Shown here one piece after another: positions 54,896 to 63,930 of a stretch of DNA of 64,000 nucleotides. Within the stretch, counting starts at the first letter, position 1; each line of letters begins with the position of its first letter. Under the pieces are notes generated by a model. That model had not been told where the DNA came from, did not search any database, and saw only the letters and a list, made by a program, of their open reading frames with translations. Origin of the DNA: Hydrogenovibrio sp. 3SP14C1 (lineage in GTDB: Bacteria; Pseudomonadota; Gammaproteobacteria; Thiomicrospirales; Thiomicrospiraceae); assembly GCF_029625905.1 (NCBI RefSeq), contig NZ_JARTLM010000012.1, forward strand, positions 25,765 to 89,764. The letters run 5' to 3'. The position numbers were made by a program, and so were the translations under genes.

Positions 54896-57619
54896 ATGAA
54901 TCGTCCTGTGTTTTTAAGTCCTGAAGATATCGAAACAACCTGCCCTTATTGTGGCGTGGGGTGTGGGATGACGATTTCTTCTAAAACGACACCCGTCGAG
55001 AGTGACTCGTTCGAAGTAAAGGTAAAAGGTTCGCCATCACACCGGGCAAATTATGGCAAATTATGTGTTAAGGGATCGTCAGCAGGTGAAACAGTAGACT
55101 TTACTGGACGAATGTTACACCCACAGATAGATGGCAACATCGTCGATTGGGAAACCGCACTGAATGATGTTGCTAAGACATTTCAAAATACCATCTCAGA
55201 ATACGGTGCCGATTCCGTCGCCTTTTATGTCTCAGGTCAGTTCTTAACGGAAGATTACTACGTTGCCAATAAATTGATTAAGGGCTTCATGGGAACCGCG
55301 AACATCGATACCAACTCCCGTTTATGTATGGCCTCGGCGGTTGTCGGTTACAAACGAGCGTTTGGCTCCGATACAGTGCCTTGTTGTTATGAAGATTTAG
55401 AGCACGCCGATTTGATTACGTTGGTGGGATCCAATACGGCCTGGGCGCACCCCATTATTTATCAAAGAATTGTGGCGGCTAAAAAGCAAAACCCGAAACT
55501 GAAAATTGTGGTGGTTGACCCGCGAAGAACCGCAACGTGTGATATTGCAGACCTTCACCTAGCCATTAAGCCGGGCATGGATGCCGCCTTATTCAATGGT
55601 TTATTGGCGTACCTTAATCAGCAGAAAGCACTTGACTTGGATTATATTCAAAAACATACCGAAGGGTTTGAAAGCGCATTGCAAAAAGCAAATGAGCTAC
55701 AAGGCAATGTATCGGATTTGGCGACACAATGTGATCTTAATGAAACGGATTTACAACAGTGGTTATATTGGGCGGTTCACACTCCAAAGATGGTGACAAT
55801 GTACTCGCAAGGTATTAATCAATCATCTTCTGGAGTAGACAAGTCAAACGCGATTATTAACTGTCATTTAGCCACTGGCCGAATCGGGAAAGAAGGTATG
55901 GGGCCGTTTTCGATTACCGGACAACCGAATGCGATGGGAGGGCGCGAAGTTGGCGGTTTGGCGAACCAACTTGCGGCGCATATGGATTTTAGTGATCCTG
56001 AGAGTATCGATCGAGTAGCACGTTTCTGGCAAGCCGAAAACATGGCACAACAAAACGGTTTAAAAGCGGTCGATTTATTCCACGCTGTGGGTGAGGGCAA
56101 AATTAAAGCTATTTGGATTATGAACACCAATCCGGTTGTGTCGATGCCGGATGCGGATAAAGTAAAACGCGCTTTAGAAAAATGTGACTATGTTGTGGTG
56201 CAAGATTGTATGCAAGATACCGATACGACCCGAATGGCTAATGTGCTGCTTCCTGCTACGACATGGGGAGAAACCGATGGCGCCGTTACCAATTCCGATC
56301 GAACCATTTCGATTCAAAGGCAATTTATGCAAGGACCGGAAAATGCCCGACCGGATTGGTGGATCTTGTCTGAAGTGGCCAAAAAAATGGGATGGATAGA
56401 CGCCTTTAATTATGACTCCGCAGTGGATATTTTTAGAGAACATGCACAGTTATCCGGATTTGAAAATAATGGTTCGCGTGATTTTGATATTTCAGCATTT
56501 GCAAACATTACTAAACAAGAGTATGCCGACTTCAAACCGATTCAATGGCCTGTGAATGCCTCTGCGCGGAATGGAACACATCGTATGTTTTCAGAGGGTC
56601 GTTTTTTTACGCCGTCCAAAAAGGCGCAATTTATTGCCATCACCCCTTATTCTCCCTTGAGTCAGCAAACAGAAGACAAGCCTTATGTATTGAATACCGG
56701 TCGTGTTCGAGATCAATGGCATACGATGACACGCACGGCTAAAACAGCTAAGTTAATGGCGCATAAAAATGAACCGTATATTACGCTTCATCCCGATGAT
56801 GCCAGCCTGCATCAGTTATCAGAAGGCGATTTGGTTAGGGTCTCAAATGAACTTGGACAATTGATCGGGCGCGTTGACATCAGTAGTTCACAGCGTCGGG
56901 GTGAAATTTTTGTACCCATTCATTGGACCAGTCAGTATGCCAGCCATGGCCGGGTTGACAGTCTGATTCAGGCTAATGTTGATCCGCTTTCCGGGCAACC
57001 AGAATCAAAACATGCTACCGCTAAAATTGAGCGTTACTCAGCTCAGTGGCAAGGGTTTATTTTAAGCCGAACGGCGATTAACCCTGAATTGTTTGACGAT
57101 GATTATTGGGTAAAGATTACAGGTAAACAGTTTTATCGGTATGAAATTGCCAGCGAGAGAGCACTGAAAAATTCCCAGGCCTGGGCAAAAATCATACTGT
57201 CTTCCTCAGAAGATACTGAGTGGATTGAATATGATGACACCTCTTGTAAGCAATACCGTGCAGCCTTAATCAAGAACGATCAACTTCATAAAGTATTTTT
57301 TATGGCTGCGGATCATAAAATGCCCAGCCGAGATTGGTTGGGACAGTTATTTTCAGCCACGGAACTTTCTCCTATAGAACGTCGCAGTTTATTGGCCGGC
57401 AAGGCGAGTGGCGTGAAGGATCCGGGGCGAATGATTTGTTCTTGTTTTGGTGTCGGGATTAATACCATTATTGAAGCGATTGAAGCAAAGGATTTAGTCA
57501 GTGTGGACGCCATCGGCCAAGCACTTAAAGCGGGAACAAACTGTGGTAGTTGTGTTCCGGAGTTAACAGAAATTTTAGCAGTTGAACTGAACTCAGATAT
57601 TTCTGAGAAAACAGGGTGA
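54896..57619 (+). CDS. nasA: Assimilatory nitrate reductase catalytic subunit
   Basis: Cytoplasmic molybdoenzyme of 907 residues reducing nitrate to nitrite. The N-terminal [4Fe-4S] motif uses cysteines 16, 19, 23 and 57 (CPYCGVGC...LCVKG). The MopB core follows, with SRLCMASAVVGYKRAFG contributing the likely molybdenum-ligand cysteine, then ITGQPNAMGGREVGG and the molydopterin dinucleotide-binding domain (about 570-690). A C-terminal BFD-like [2Fe-2S] domain shows CSCFGVGINTII and NCGSC, as in the long NasA type. Three preceding genes supply nitrite reduction and electron transfer. Cofactor genes moeA and mobA lie downstream. Confidence 0.96.
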   Translation: MNRPVFLSPEDIETTCPYCGVGCGMTISSKTTPVESDSFEVKVKGSPSHRANYGKLCVKGSSAGETVDFTGRMLHPQIDGNIVDWETALNDVAKTFQNTISEYGADSVAFYVSGQFLTEDYYVANKLIKGFMGTANIDTNSRLCMASAVVGYKRAFGSDTVPCCYEDLEHADLITLVGSNTAWAHPIIYQRIVAAKKQNPKLKIVVVDPRRTATCDIADLHLAIKPGMDAALFNGLLAYLNQQKALDLDYIQKHTEGFESALQKANELQGNVSDLATQCDLNETDLQQWLYWAVHTPKMVTMYSQGINQSSSGVDKSNAIINCHLATGRIGKEGMGPFSITGQPNAMGGREVGGLANQLAAHMDFSDPESIDRVARFWQAENMAQQNGLKAVDLFHAVGEGKIKAIWIMNTNPVVSMPDADKVKRALEKCDYVVVQDCMQDTDTTRMANVLLPATTWGETDGAVTNSDRTISIQRQFMQGPENARPDWWILSEVAKKMGWIDAFNYDSAVDIFREHAQLSGFENNGSRDFDISAFANITKQEYADFKPIQWPVNASARNGTHRMFSEGRFFTPSKKAQFIAITPYSPLSQQTEDKPYVLNTGRVRDQWHTMTRTAKTAKLMAHKNEPYITLHPDDASLHQLSEGDLVRVSNELGQLIGRVDISSSQRRGEIFVPIHWTSQYASHGRVDSLIQANVDPLSGQPESKHATAKIERYSAQWQGFILSRTAINPELFDDDYWVKITGKQFYRYEIASERALKNSQAWAKIILSSSEDTEWIEYDDTSCKQYRAALIKNDQLHKVFFMAADHKMPSRDWLGQLFSATELSPIERRSLLAGKASGVKDPGRMICSCFGVGINTIIEAIEAKDLVSVDAIGQALKAGTNCGSCVPELTEILAVELNSDISEKTG

Positions 57620-57628
57620 GAGGTGTAT

Positions 57629-59050
57629 ATGGACTATTTACCGATCTTTATGAAAATTGAACAACAACATTGTTTGATTGTGGGGGGCGGGGCCGTAGCG
57701 GCCAGAAAGGCAGATTTGTTTATCAAGTCAGGTGCCATCGTCACGGTTGTTGCACCTGAGTTGGGGAATGAAATGAAATTTCATTTGGCTCAAGGAAAAA
57801 TCATCTGGCATATGAATACCTTTTCAACAGCTTTGGTATCAGAACTGCCGCGACCTAGCCTGGTTATTTCCGCAACAGATGATCAGGACGTTAATTTAGC
57901 AGTTTATGAAACGTATCATGCACAGTCCATTCCCGTTAATGTGGCAGATCAAACGGAATACTGCGACTTTATTCTACCTGCGATTGTAGACCGTGCCCCA
58001 ATGACCATTGCGATTTCAACCGGAGGACGTTCCCCGGTATTAGCCCGAGTAATGAAAGCACGGTTGGAAACGATGATTCCGCATGGTTTCAGTGTATTAA
58101 CGGATTTGGTGGGTCGTTATCGCCAGGCTGTCAAAAACGTGATTTCGGATATTGATGGGCGAAAAACATTCTGGGAAACCCTTTTATCGGGGTTGTTTAT
58201 TGATAAGGCGGTTCATGGTAATACAGGAGAGGCCGAAGCCTTATTGGAAGCCGAGCTTGAAACAATCAGAACCAATGGACAGAGTTTGCCGCAAGGGGAG
58301 GTTTATATTATCGGAGCAGGGCCAGGCGATCCTGATTTAATGACTTTCAAAGGACTTAGATTGCTACAACAGGCGGATGTCATTTTATACGATCGGTTGG
58401 TTGCACCTGAAATTCTGGAAATGGGACGACGTGAAGCCGAGCGTATTTATGTGGGTAAAAAAGAGAAATGGCATAAAATTGACCAAAAAGACATCAATCA
58501 AATGTTGGTGGATCTTGCTCGACAGGGGAAACGGGTGGCACGACTGAAAGGAGGGGATCCTTACATTTTTGGTCGAGGGGCAGAAGAAGTTGAACTTTTG
58601 GTGCAACATGATGTGCCTTATCAGGTTGTGCCAGGGATTACGGCGGCTGCAGGTTGCTCTGTTTATGCAGATTTCCCTTTAACCCATCGTGACTATGCAC
58701 AATCCGTAGCGTTGATAACCGGGCATCAGCAAGCCGGAGCCCAGGGTATTGATTATGCCAGACTGGCGCAGTCTGGGGATACGATGGTGTTTTACATGGG
58801 GATTAAAAATGCCCCTAAAATTCAAGCGGGGTTGATTGCTCATGGTCTTTGCCCTGACACCCCGGCTGCGATTATCGAAAATGGAACACGGCTTAATCAA
58901 AAGGTGACAGTAACTTCATTGTCCAAGCTTTCTGAAACGATTCAAAAACAGTCTATTAAGCCCCCTGCATTACTTGTTATAGGGGATGTGATCAAAGTCA
59001 GAGAACGATTGCAAAAAAAGTCATTATTGGATGATAGGGTGCCGGCATGA
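57629..59050 (+). CDS. cysG: Siroheme synthase, multifunctional
   Basis: A 473-residue three-activity enzyme converting uroporphyrinogen III to siroheme. N-terminal precorrin-2 dehydrogenase/ferrochelatase (MDYLPIFMKIEQQHCLIVGGGAVAARKADLF; about 1-205) is followed by uroporphyrinogen III methyltransferase (about 215-460) with the GEVYIIGAGPGDPDLMTFKGLRLL and VARLKGGDPYIFGRGAEEVE motifs. ATG 57629 gives the standard N-terminus; an upstream GTG at 57623 is possible but less likely. The placement inside the nitrate cluster supplies siroheme to NirB; sulfite reductase would also need it. It overlaps the next gene by four bases. Confidence 0.95.
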   Translation: MDYLPIFMKIEQQHCLIVGGGAVAARKADLFIKSGAIVTVVAPELGNEMKFHLAQGKIIWHMNTFSTALVSELPRPSLVISATDDQDVNLAVYETYHAQSIPVNVADQTEYCDFILPAIVDRAPMTIAISTGGRSPVLARVMKARLETMIPHGFSVLTDLVGRYRQAVKNVISDIDGRKTFWETLLSGLFIDKAVHGNTGEAEALLEAELETIRTNGQSLPQGEVYIIGAGPGDPDLMTFKGLRLLQQADVILYDRLVAPEILEMGRREAERIYVGKKEKWHKIDQKDINQMLVDLARQGKRVARLKGGDPYIFGRGAEEVELLVQHDVPYQVVPGITAAAGCSVYADFPLTHRDYAQSVALITGHQQAGAQGIDYARLAQSGDTMVFYMGIKNAPKIQAGLIAHGLCPDTPAAIIENGTRLNQKVTVTSLSKLSETIQKQSIKPPALLVIGDVIKVRERLQKKSLLDDRVPA

Positions 59051-60030
59051 CAGACCATCCTTTCAGTCAATACCTAAGGATTCTGGGTAAAGGGCCGGTC
59101 AGCCGTCGTTCTTTAACAGAAACAGAAGCAAGTGACGCTCTAGGGATGATCTTATCCGGTCATGTGACAGAAAAACAGCTAGGGGCGTTCTTACTGTTAA
59201 TGCGAGCTAATGGCGAAATGCCTGATGAACTCATTGGGTTTGTCAAAGGAATTAGACACGCATTAGACCTGAACGAACACCAAGGTATTGTGGAATTGGA
59301 TTGGGCTGCTTATGCTGGTAAATGGCGTTATCCGCCTTATTTTTTATTGGCGATCAAGCTGTTAACACAAAATGGTGTTCGAGTTTTATTGCATGGTGAT
59401 GCGGGACAATTTGAAAACCGACAGTATGTCGAATCTTTTTTAGAGCCACTCCATTTTTATCAGGCCTCTTCAATATTAGACGCACAAAATTCCGTTTCAC
59501 AAGGAAAGCCGACTTATCTTTCTCTCGACACCTTTGCCCCCATGTTGCGTGAGATATTGCATTTAAAATCAGAGCTAGGAGTTAGAACGGTTTTCAATAC
59601 CGCTGTTAAGTTATTGAATCCATTGAATGCACCCGCGTCCATTCAAGGTATTTTTCATAAAGGGGTTGAGTCGCTTCATCACTCGACAGCCATGGCTGTT
59701 GGGACTGAACAAAACTTGGTTTTTAAGGGAGAAGGAGGCGAAGCTGAAATACGCCCCGATGCGTTAACTCAGCTCTATTTTTCGAATAGAAATGCCATTG
59801 AAATGAAACAACACCCATTCAAAGGCATTATTGAACGCCAAATACGACCAAAAGAATGGCAACAACAAGACATTATTGATTTATGGCGCGGTGAAAAAAA
59901 GGATTTATACGGCGAATCCTCCGTTGTGGCGACCACCGCCGCGGCTTTGATGCTGTTAGATTCGCTTTCTGAGGTGGAGGCTCTGGCTAAAGCTAAAGAG
60001 TATTGGGTGCGGAGGAAGATAGAGTGCTGA
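59047..60030 (+). CDS. ybiB: YbiB/TrpD2-like phosphoribosyltransferase-fold protein
   Basis: A 327-residue protein of the anthranilate phosphoribosyltransferase fold: N-terminal helical domain (SRRSLTETEASDALGMILSGHVTEKQLGAFLLLMRANGE) and a core with VRVLLHGDAGQ and VRTVFNTAVKLLNPL. The canonical GTGGD phosphate loop of TrpD is replaced (LDWAAYAGKWRYPP), which is typical of TrpD2/YbiB, a non-tryptophan group reported to bind nucleic acid. Its function in nitrate clusters is unknown. It is translationally coupled to cysG (ATGA) and overlaps moeA by seven bases. Confidence 0.8.
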   Translation: MTDHPFSQYLRILGKGPVSRRSLTETEASDALGMILSGHVTEKQLGAFLLLMRANGEMPDELIGFVKGIRHALDLNEHQGIVELDWAAYAGKWRYPPYFLLAIKLLTQNGVRVLLHGDAGQFENRQYVESFLEPLHFYQASSILDAQNSVSQGKPTYLSLDTFAPMLREILHLKSELGVRTVFNTAVKLLNPLNAPASIQGIFHKGVESLHHSTAMAVGTEQNLVFKGEGGEAEIRPDALTQLYFSNRNAIEMKQHPFKGIIERQIRPKEWQQQDIIDLWRGEKKDLYGESSVVATTAAALMLLDSLSEVEALAKAKEYWVRRKIEC

Positions 60031-61229
60031 AACAGAATAACGAATTAAGGCATGATTTTGATGATGTGTTTACTTTTGTAATGTCAAAAACAACAACATC
60101 GAACAAACAAGAACAAATTACTTTATCAGATGGAGTAGGTCGAGTTTTAGCGGAGGACCTCTTTTCACCGATCTCTGTGCCTGCTTGGCGACAAAGTGCG
60201 ATGGATGGGTATGGTTTCTCAACGCTTTCCTCTTTGGATTGTCTTCCTGTCAAACAAACAGCTTACGCTGGTAATGCCACTCTACCGATGTCTAAAAATG
60301 AAGCCACCCACATTATGACAGGGGCTGTTGTCCCTGATCAGGTTGATACTATTGTACCGATTGAAAAGGCATGTATTCAGCAAACAGAACAAGGACAATA
60401 TGTTTTCAAACCGAAGCCTATAGAACCGGGTCGACATATTAAACCCATTGGATCGGATGTTAGAGAAGGCCAAAAACTGTTGTCTAAAGGACACGTCATC
60501 AGACCTCAAGATCAAGCGTTATTAGCCTCAGTTGGAATCAATCAATGGTCGGTTTTTAGAAGGATTACTGTGGCGATACTAACCTCCGGTAATGAGTTAG
60601 TATCGCCCGGAGCCCCTTTAGAAAAGGGACAAATTTATGATGCTAATGCCTTTTTAATAGAATCCCTTTGCCAACGACTTCCGGTTGATGTCATAGCCAA
60701 TGAAAGACTGGTGGATGATGAGGAAAAAATCAAACACCGTTTGGCTGCTTGGCAAGGCCAGGTTGATGTGATTTTAACGGTGGGAGGAGCTTCAGTAGGA
60801 GAAAAGGACTTTATGAAGGCGTCCTTAGCATCCTGCCCCAATTTTTGGACCTGGAAACTTAATATGAAACCCGGCAAACCTTTCTCCATGGCGATATCTC
60901 AACAAACTAGCATTCTTGCTTTGCCGGGTAACCCTTTAGCGGCTTTCATGACTTTTCAAGCATTGGCAACCCCCTTTATTCAAAAAAAAGCCGGTATAAA
61001 AGAATGGCAAAACAAGCCAGCAAAAAGGGTACTTGCCAGTGATCTTAAAATAAGCAAAGACCGTCTGGTATGGTGTCAGGTATTGGAAACTGAACAGGGG
61101 GTAACCCCCATTTTAAATGCCTCATCAAGTCAGCTAATGAATTTGGTTGAATCCGATGGTTATATCCGAATCAATCCAGGTCAAAACTATCAGGCAGGCG
61201 ACGTTGTTGATTTTTGGGGCACCCCGTGA
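60024..61229 (+). CDS. moeA: Molybdopterin molybdenumtransferase MoeA
   Basis: A 401-residue cytoplasmic enzyme inserting molybdate into adenylylated molybdopterin. In order: N-terminal domains with VPAWRQSAMDGYGF, HIMTGAVVPDQVDTIVPIE, a central GRHIKPIGSDVREGQKLL, the catalytic MoCF domain with TSGNELVSPGAPLEKGQIYDAN and VGGASVGEKDFM, then KPGKPFSMA and LPGNPLAAFMTF, and a C-terminal beta-barrel. GTG 60024 has GGAGG eight bases upstream and is favoured; an in-frame TTG at 60003 also exists. It supplies the cofactor for NasA. Confidence 0.93.
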   Translation: MLKQNNELRHDFDDVFTFVMSKTTTSNKQEQITLSDGVGRVLAEDLFSPISVPAWRQSAMDGYGFSTLSSLDCLPVKQTAYAGNATLPMSKNEATHIMTGAVVPDQVDTIVPIEKACIQQTEQGQYVFKPKPIEPGRHIKPIGSDVREGQKLLSKGHVIRPQDQALLASVGINQWSVFRRITVAILTSGNELVSPGAPLEKGQIYDANAFLIESLCQRLPVDVIANERLVDDEEKIKHRLAAWQGQVDVILTVGGASVGEKDFMKASLASCPNFWTWKLNMKPGKPFSMAISQQTSILALPGNPLAAFMTFQALATPFIQKKAGIKEWQNKPAKRVLASDLKISKDRLVWCQVLETEQGVTPILNASSSQLMNLVESDGYIRINPGQNYQAGDVVDFWGTP

Positions 61230-61852
61230 TGACTGTTGGCGTGCTTATTCTAGCCGGAGGTGAAGGACGACGCATGGGAGGGCAGGACAAAGGTTGGTGT
61301 GTGCAAAACAACAAAACGTTTATAGAAATAGCGTTGCAACAAATCCAGCGACAAACGACGATGTTAGATCAAGCGGTTACGATTGTTATCAGTGCGAACC
61401 GAAATTTACCTGACTATCTAAGCTTAGGACACCCCGTTTTTTCGGATATCCGATCTGGGTACTGCGGACCTTTAGCGGGTATTGAAGCCGTCATGTTCGA
61501 ACCTTCTTTATCTCATATTAATCGTTGGATCACTTGGCCAGTGGATTCTTTAAACGTTCCTGACGATTATTTATTAAACATGCTGGCCTCGGAATCAAAA
61601 GTGTCTTTTATCAAACAACATCGGCGTGCACACTATGCGCATTTATCCCTCTCAAAGGAATTAAAAAACTCGCTGTCATCCTATTTAGATTCGAAACACA
61701 ATTCAATAAAAGGATGGTTACAGCGTTTTTCTCGCTATGGTGGCAGAGTGCATGAGATAGACATGTCATTTCATGCGCCTATCACTAATTGCAACCAATT
61801 TGAGTCAGTAAAAAATAATTGTAGAATTGAGAAAAACCCTATGCTGCGTTGA
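61229..61852 (+). CDS. mobA: Molybdenum cofactor guanylyltransferase MobA
   Basis: A 207-residue GTP-dependent enzyme that converts Mo-molybdopterin to the guanine dinucleotide form used by NasA-type (DMSO reductase family) enzymes. The nucleotide-binding motif LAGGEGRRMGGQDKG near the N-terminus is diagnostic; DIRSGYCGPLAGIEAVM and TWPVDSLNVPDDY follow. The ATG overlaps the moeA TGA by one base (TGATG), so translation is probably coupled. It is the last gene of the nitrate/cofactor cluster. MobB is not adjacent. Confidence 0.92.
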   Translation: MTVGVLILAGGEGRRMGGQDKGWCVQNNKTFIEIALQQIQRQTTMLDQAVTIVISANRNLPDYLSLGHPVFSDIRSGYCGPLAGIEAVMFEPSLSHINRWITWPVDSLNVPDDYLLNMLASESKVSFIKQHRRAHYAHLSLSKELKNSLSSYLDSKHNSIKGWLQRFSRYGGRVHEIDMSFHAPITNCNQFESVKNNCRIEKNPMLR

Positions 61853-61943
61853 TTTTAAATCAATTTTTATCCGCTCTTGAGGACACCGTTTTAAAATCCT
61901 TAACTGAGTTCCTTTTTAAATCATTTTTAACTGTAATTTGCCT

Positions 61944-61972
61944 TTGACTCACCTCTATTCGTCAAGTAAGAT
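61944..61972 (+). promoter_or_regulatory. Promoter of minC
   Basis: TTGACT (61944-61949), a 17-base spacer, TAAGAT (61967-61972); start predicted near 61979, about 29 bases before the minC ATG. Confidence 0.72.
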
Positions 61973-62007
61973 TATGGTTTTTAACTGTCTAGGCCTAACT
62001 CAAACAC

Positions 62008-62694
62008 ATGAGCAAAATAGTAGATTTAAAAGGCTCTATCCTTTCTTTAACGGTTTTAAACCTTTTCTCAGATCAAATTGACGAAACGAAAAAAGCCATT
62101 GCGGCAAAAATAGAACAAGCACCGGACTTTTTTGTTGGGATTCCCATTGTTCTCGAACCACAAATTACGTTGAAAGATCCGACCTTTTTGGCGCTGCTGG
62201 TGGAATATTTAACGCAGCTTCAAATGATTCCCATCGGTATTCGAACCGAAGATGAGGCCATTAAAGAGCAGGCCGAGTATGCAGGCCTGGCTATTTTTCC
62301 GAGAGAAAAGCTAAAAAACCGTCCTAAAAGAACCAAAAATGAGCCGGAAGAAGGCTTAAAAACCGCTTTAATGGTCAAGAATTCGGTACGTTCTGGTCAA
62401 CAAATTTATGCCAAGGATCGAGACTTGATTGTAATGGGGTCGATTAACCCAGGCGCTGAAGTGGTGGCCGATGGTCATGTGCACGTCTTTGGAAAAGTGA
62501 TGGGGAAAGTGTTTGCAGGCTCATCTGGCGATACTCAGGCCAAGATTTTTGCAAAACAGTTGAACCCCGAGTTGGTGTGCATTGCCGGGATGTATCAATT
62601 GTCAGAAGACATTGATGAGTCATTTAAAAATGGCTTTATCGAAATCAGCTTAAACGATGGCAAGCTGGTCTTTAACCCAGGTTTGCTGGATTAA
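62008..62694 (+). CDS. minC: Septum site-determining protein MinC
   Basis: A 228-residue FtsZ inhibitor. An N-terminal domain (about 1-105) is joined by a charged linker to the C-terminal beta-helix domain (about 115-220) with AKDRDLIVMGSINPGAEVVADGHVHVFGKVMGKVFAG and AKQLNPELVCIAGMY, which dimerises and binds MinD. Residues 91-93 (AGL) are encoded by a CAGGCCTGG copy (62282-62290). It is first of minC-minD-minE. Confidence 0.94.
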   Translation: MSKIVDLKGSILSLTVLNLFSDQIDETKKAIAAKIEQAPDFFVGIPIVLEPQITLKDPTFLALLVEYLTQLQMIPIGIRTEDEAIKEQAEYAGLAIFPREKLKNRPKRTKNEPEEGLKTALMVKNSVRSGQQIYAKDRDLIVMGSINPGAEVVADGHVHVFGKVMGKVFAGSSGDTQAKIFAKQLNPELVCIAGMYQLSEDIDESFKNGFIEISLNDGKLVFNPGLLD

Positions 62695-62712
62695 TTTTTT
62701 TAAGGAAGAGTA

Positions 62713-62744
62713 ATTTTACGCAGCGTAAAATACTCAGTTATAAT
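62713..62744 (+). promoter_or_regulatory. Promoter of minDE with an overlapping palindrome
   Basis: TTACGC (62716-62721), a 17-base spacer and a perfect TATAAT (62739-62744). A nine-base inverted repeat, ATTTTACGC-A-GCGTAAAAT (62713-62731), covers the -35 and half the spacer. With a one-base centre it is an operator-like symmetric DNA site rather than an RNA hairpin. Confidence 0.65.
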
Positions 62745-62759
62745 TCTATCATTAAGAGC

Positions 62760-62778
62760 TCTCATTGTTTTAATGAGA
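62760..62778 (+). repeat. Hairpin in minD 5' UTR
   Basis: TCTCATT (62760-62766), GTTTT loop, AATGAGA (62772-62778). It would lie near the 5' end of a transcript from the minD promoter, 30 bases before the start codon. It might stabilise the mRNA. Confidence 0.5.
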
Positions 62779-62808
62779 CCCTGTTTTAAAATTCGAGGAG
62801 AAGCTTAG

Positions 62809-63621
62809 GTGTCACGTGTAATCGTTGTAACCTCAGGAAAAGGTGGTGTGGGCAAGACCACTACGAGTGCAAGTATTTCAGCTGGTTTGGCTTTAAAGGG
62901 CTATAAAGTCGCTGTGATTGATTTTGATGTTGGTTTGCGTAACTTAGACTTAATTATGGGGTGTGAACGCCGCGTTGTTTATGATTTTGTGAACGTGGTT
63001 CAAGGTGAAGCGACTTTAAACCAAGCCTTAATTCGAGATAAACGAACAAAGAACCTTTATATTCTGGCCGCCTCGCAAACGCGTGATAAAGATGCTTTGA
63101 CCCAAGAAGGCGTTGGAAAAGTTATTGATGACTTAAAAGAAGACGGCTTTGATTTTATTATTTGCGATTCGCCTGCGGGCATCGAGAAAGGGGCGCAGTT
63201 AGCACTGTATTTCGCGGATGAAGCGATTGTTGTTACCAACCCGGAAGTGTCTTCTGTGCGCGATTCCGACCGTATTTTAGGGATTTTACAGGCGAAATCA
63301 AAACGAGCGGAAGGCGGCGATGAGCCGATTATTGAGCACCTTGTGCTAACCCGCTACAACCCAAGCCGTGTTGAGACAGGGGAAATGTTGTCGGTTGAAG
63401 ATGTTACGGACTTACTTAACATTAAACTACTAGGCGTCATTCCGGAATCTGAACAAGTTTTGAACGCCTCTAACTCGGGTCAGCCTGTTATTTTAGATGA
63501 AGATTCGGATGCAGCGCATGCGTATATGGATGTCGTTGATCGTTTCTTGGGCGAAGAAAAAGAACATCGTTTCTTAATTGCCGAAAAGAAAGGCCTTTTC
63601 AAAAAAATATTTGGGAAGTAA
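62809..63621 (+). CDS. minD: Septum site-determining ATPase MinD
   Basis: A 270-residue membrane-cycling ATPase, start GTG 62809 with GAGGAG upstream. The deviant Walker A motif SGKGGVGKTTTS includes the signature lysine (Lys11) and catalytic Lys16; DFDVGLRNLD, ICDSPAGIEKGA and the NPEVSSVRDSDRI switch follow. The C-terminal KKGLFKKIFGK is the amphipathic membrane-targeting helix. It recruits MinC to the membrane and oscillates with MinE. Three bases separate it from minE. Confidence 0.97.
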   Translation: MSRVIVVTSGKGGVGKTTTSASISAGLALKGYKVAVIDFDVGLRNLDLIMGCERRVVYDFVNVVQGEATLNQALIRDKRTKNLYILAASQTRDKDALTQEGVGKVIDDLKEDGFDFIICDSPAGIEKGAQLALYFADEAIVVTNPEVSSVRDSDRILGILQAKSKRAEGGDEPIIEHLVLTRYNPSRVETGEMLSVEDVTDLLNIKLLGVIPESEQVLNASNSGQPVILDEDSDAAHAYMDVVDRFLGEEKEHRFLIAEKKGLFKKIFGK

Positions 63622-63624
63622 GTT

Positions 63625-63879
63625 ATGGCATTATTAGACTATTTACTCGGACAAAAGAAAAAGAAGTCGGCGAATCTTGCAAAAGATCGTTTGCAGATTT
63701 TATTAGCGCATGAGCGCTCTGAACGTAGTGCACCGGAGTACTTGCCTAAGATGCGTGAGGAAATTCTGGCGGTCATTTCGAAATATGTCACCATTGATCA
63801 AGAGCAGTTGCAAATTTCAATTGATGAAGCCAATGGATTTGAAGTGTTGGAATTAAACTTAGTGTTACCCGACAAATAA
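63625..63879 (+). CDS. minE: Cell division topological specificity factor MinE
   Basis: An 84-residue protein (E. coli 88). N-terminal membrane helix MALLDYLLGQKKK, anti-MinCD segment NLAKDRLQILLAHERSERSAPEYLPKMREEILAVISKYV and a C-terminal dimerisation strand region. It stimulates MinD ATPase to drive oscillation. It is last of the min operon and followed by a strong terminator. Confidence 0.96.
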   Translation: MALLDYLLGQKKKKSANLAKDRLQILLAHERSERSAPEYLPKMREEILAVISKYVTIDQEQLQISIDEANGFEVLELNLVLPDK

Positions 63880-63901
63880 TCTCAAGCAACCACAAGGCAA
63901 T

Positions 63902-63930
63902 AAAAAACCGCCAGGCCTGGCGGTTTTTTT
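63902..63930. terminator. Motif-based terminator after minE
   Basis: A perfect 28-base palindrome (63902-63929) of two 14-base halves with no spacer: A6-CC-GCCAGG then CCTGGC-GG-T6. It has a CCAGGCCTGG core and works in both directions by shape. Confidence 0.92.

Noticed and set aside
62713-62731. Terminator for minC
   Set aside because: The inverted repeat has a one-base centre, moderate GC and no following T-run; an operator fits better.
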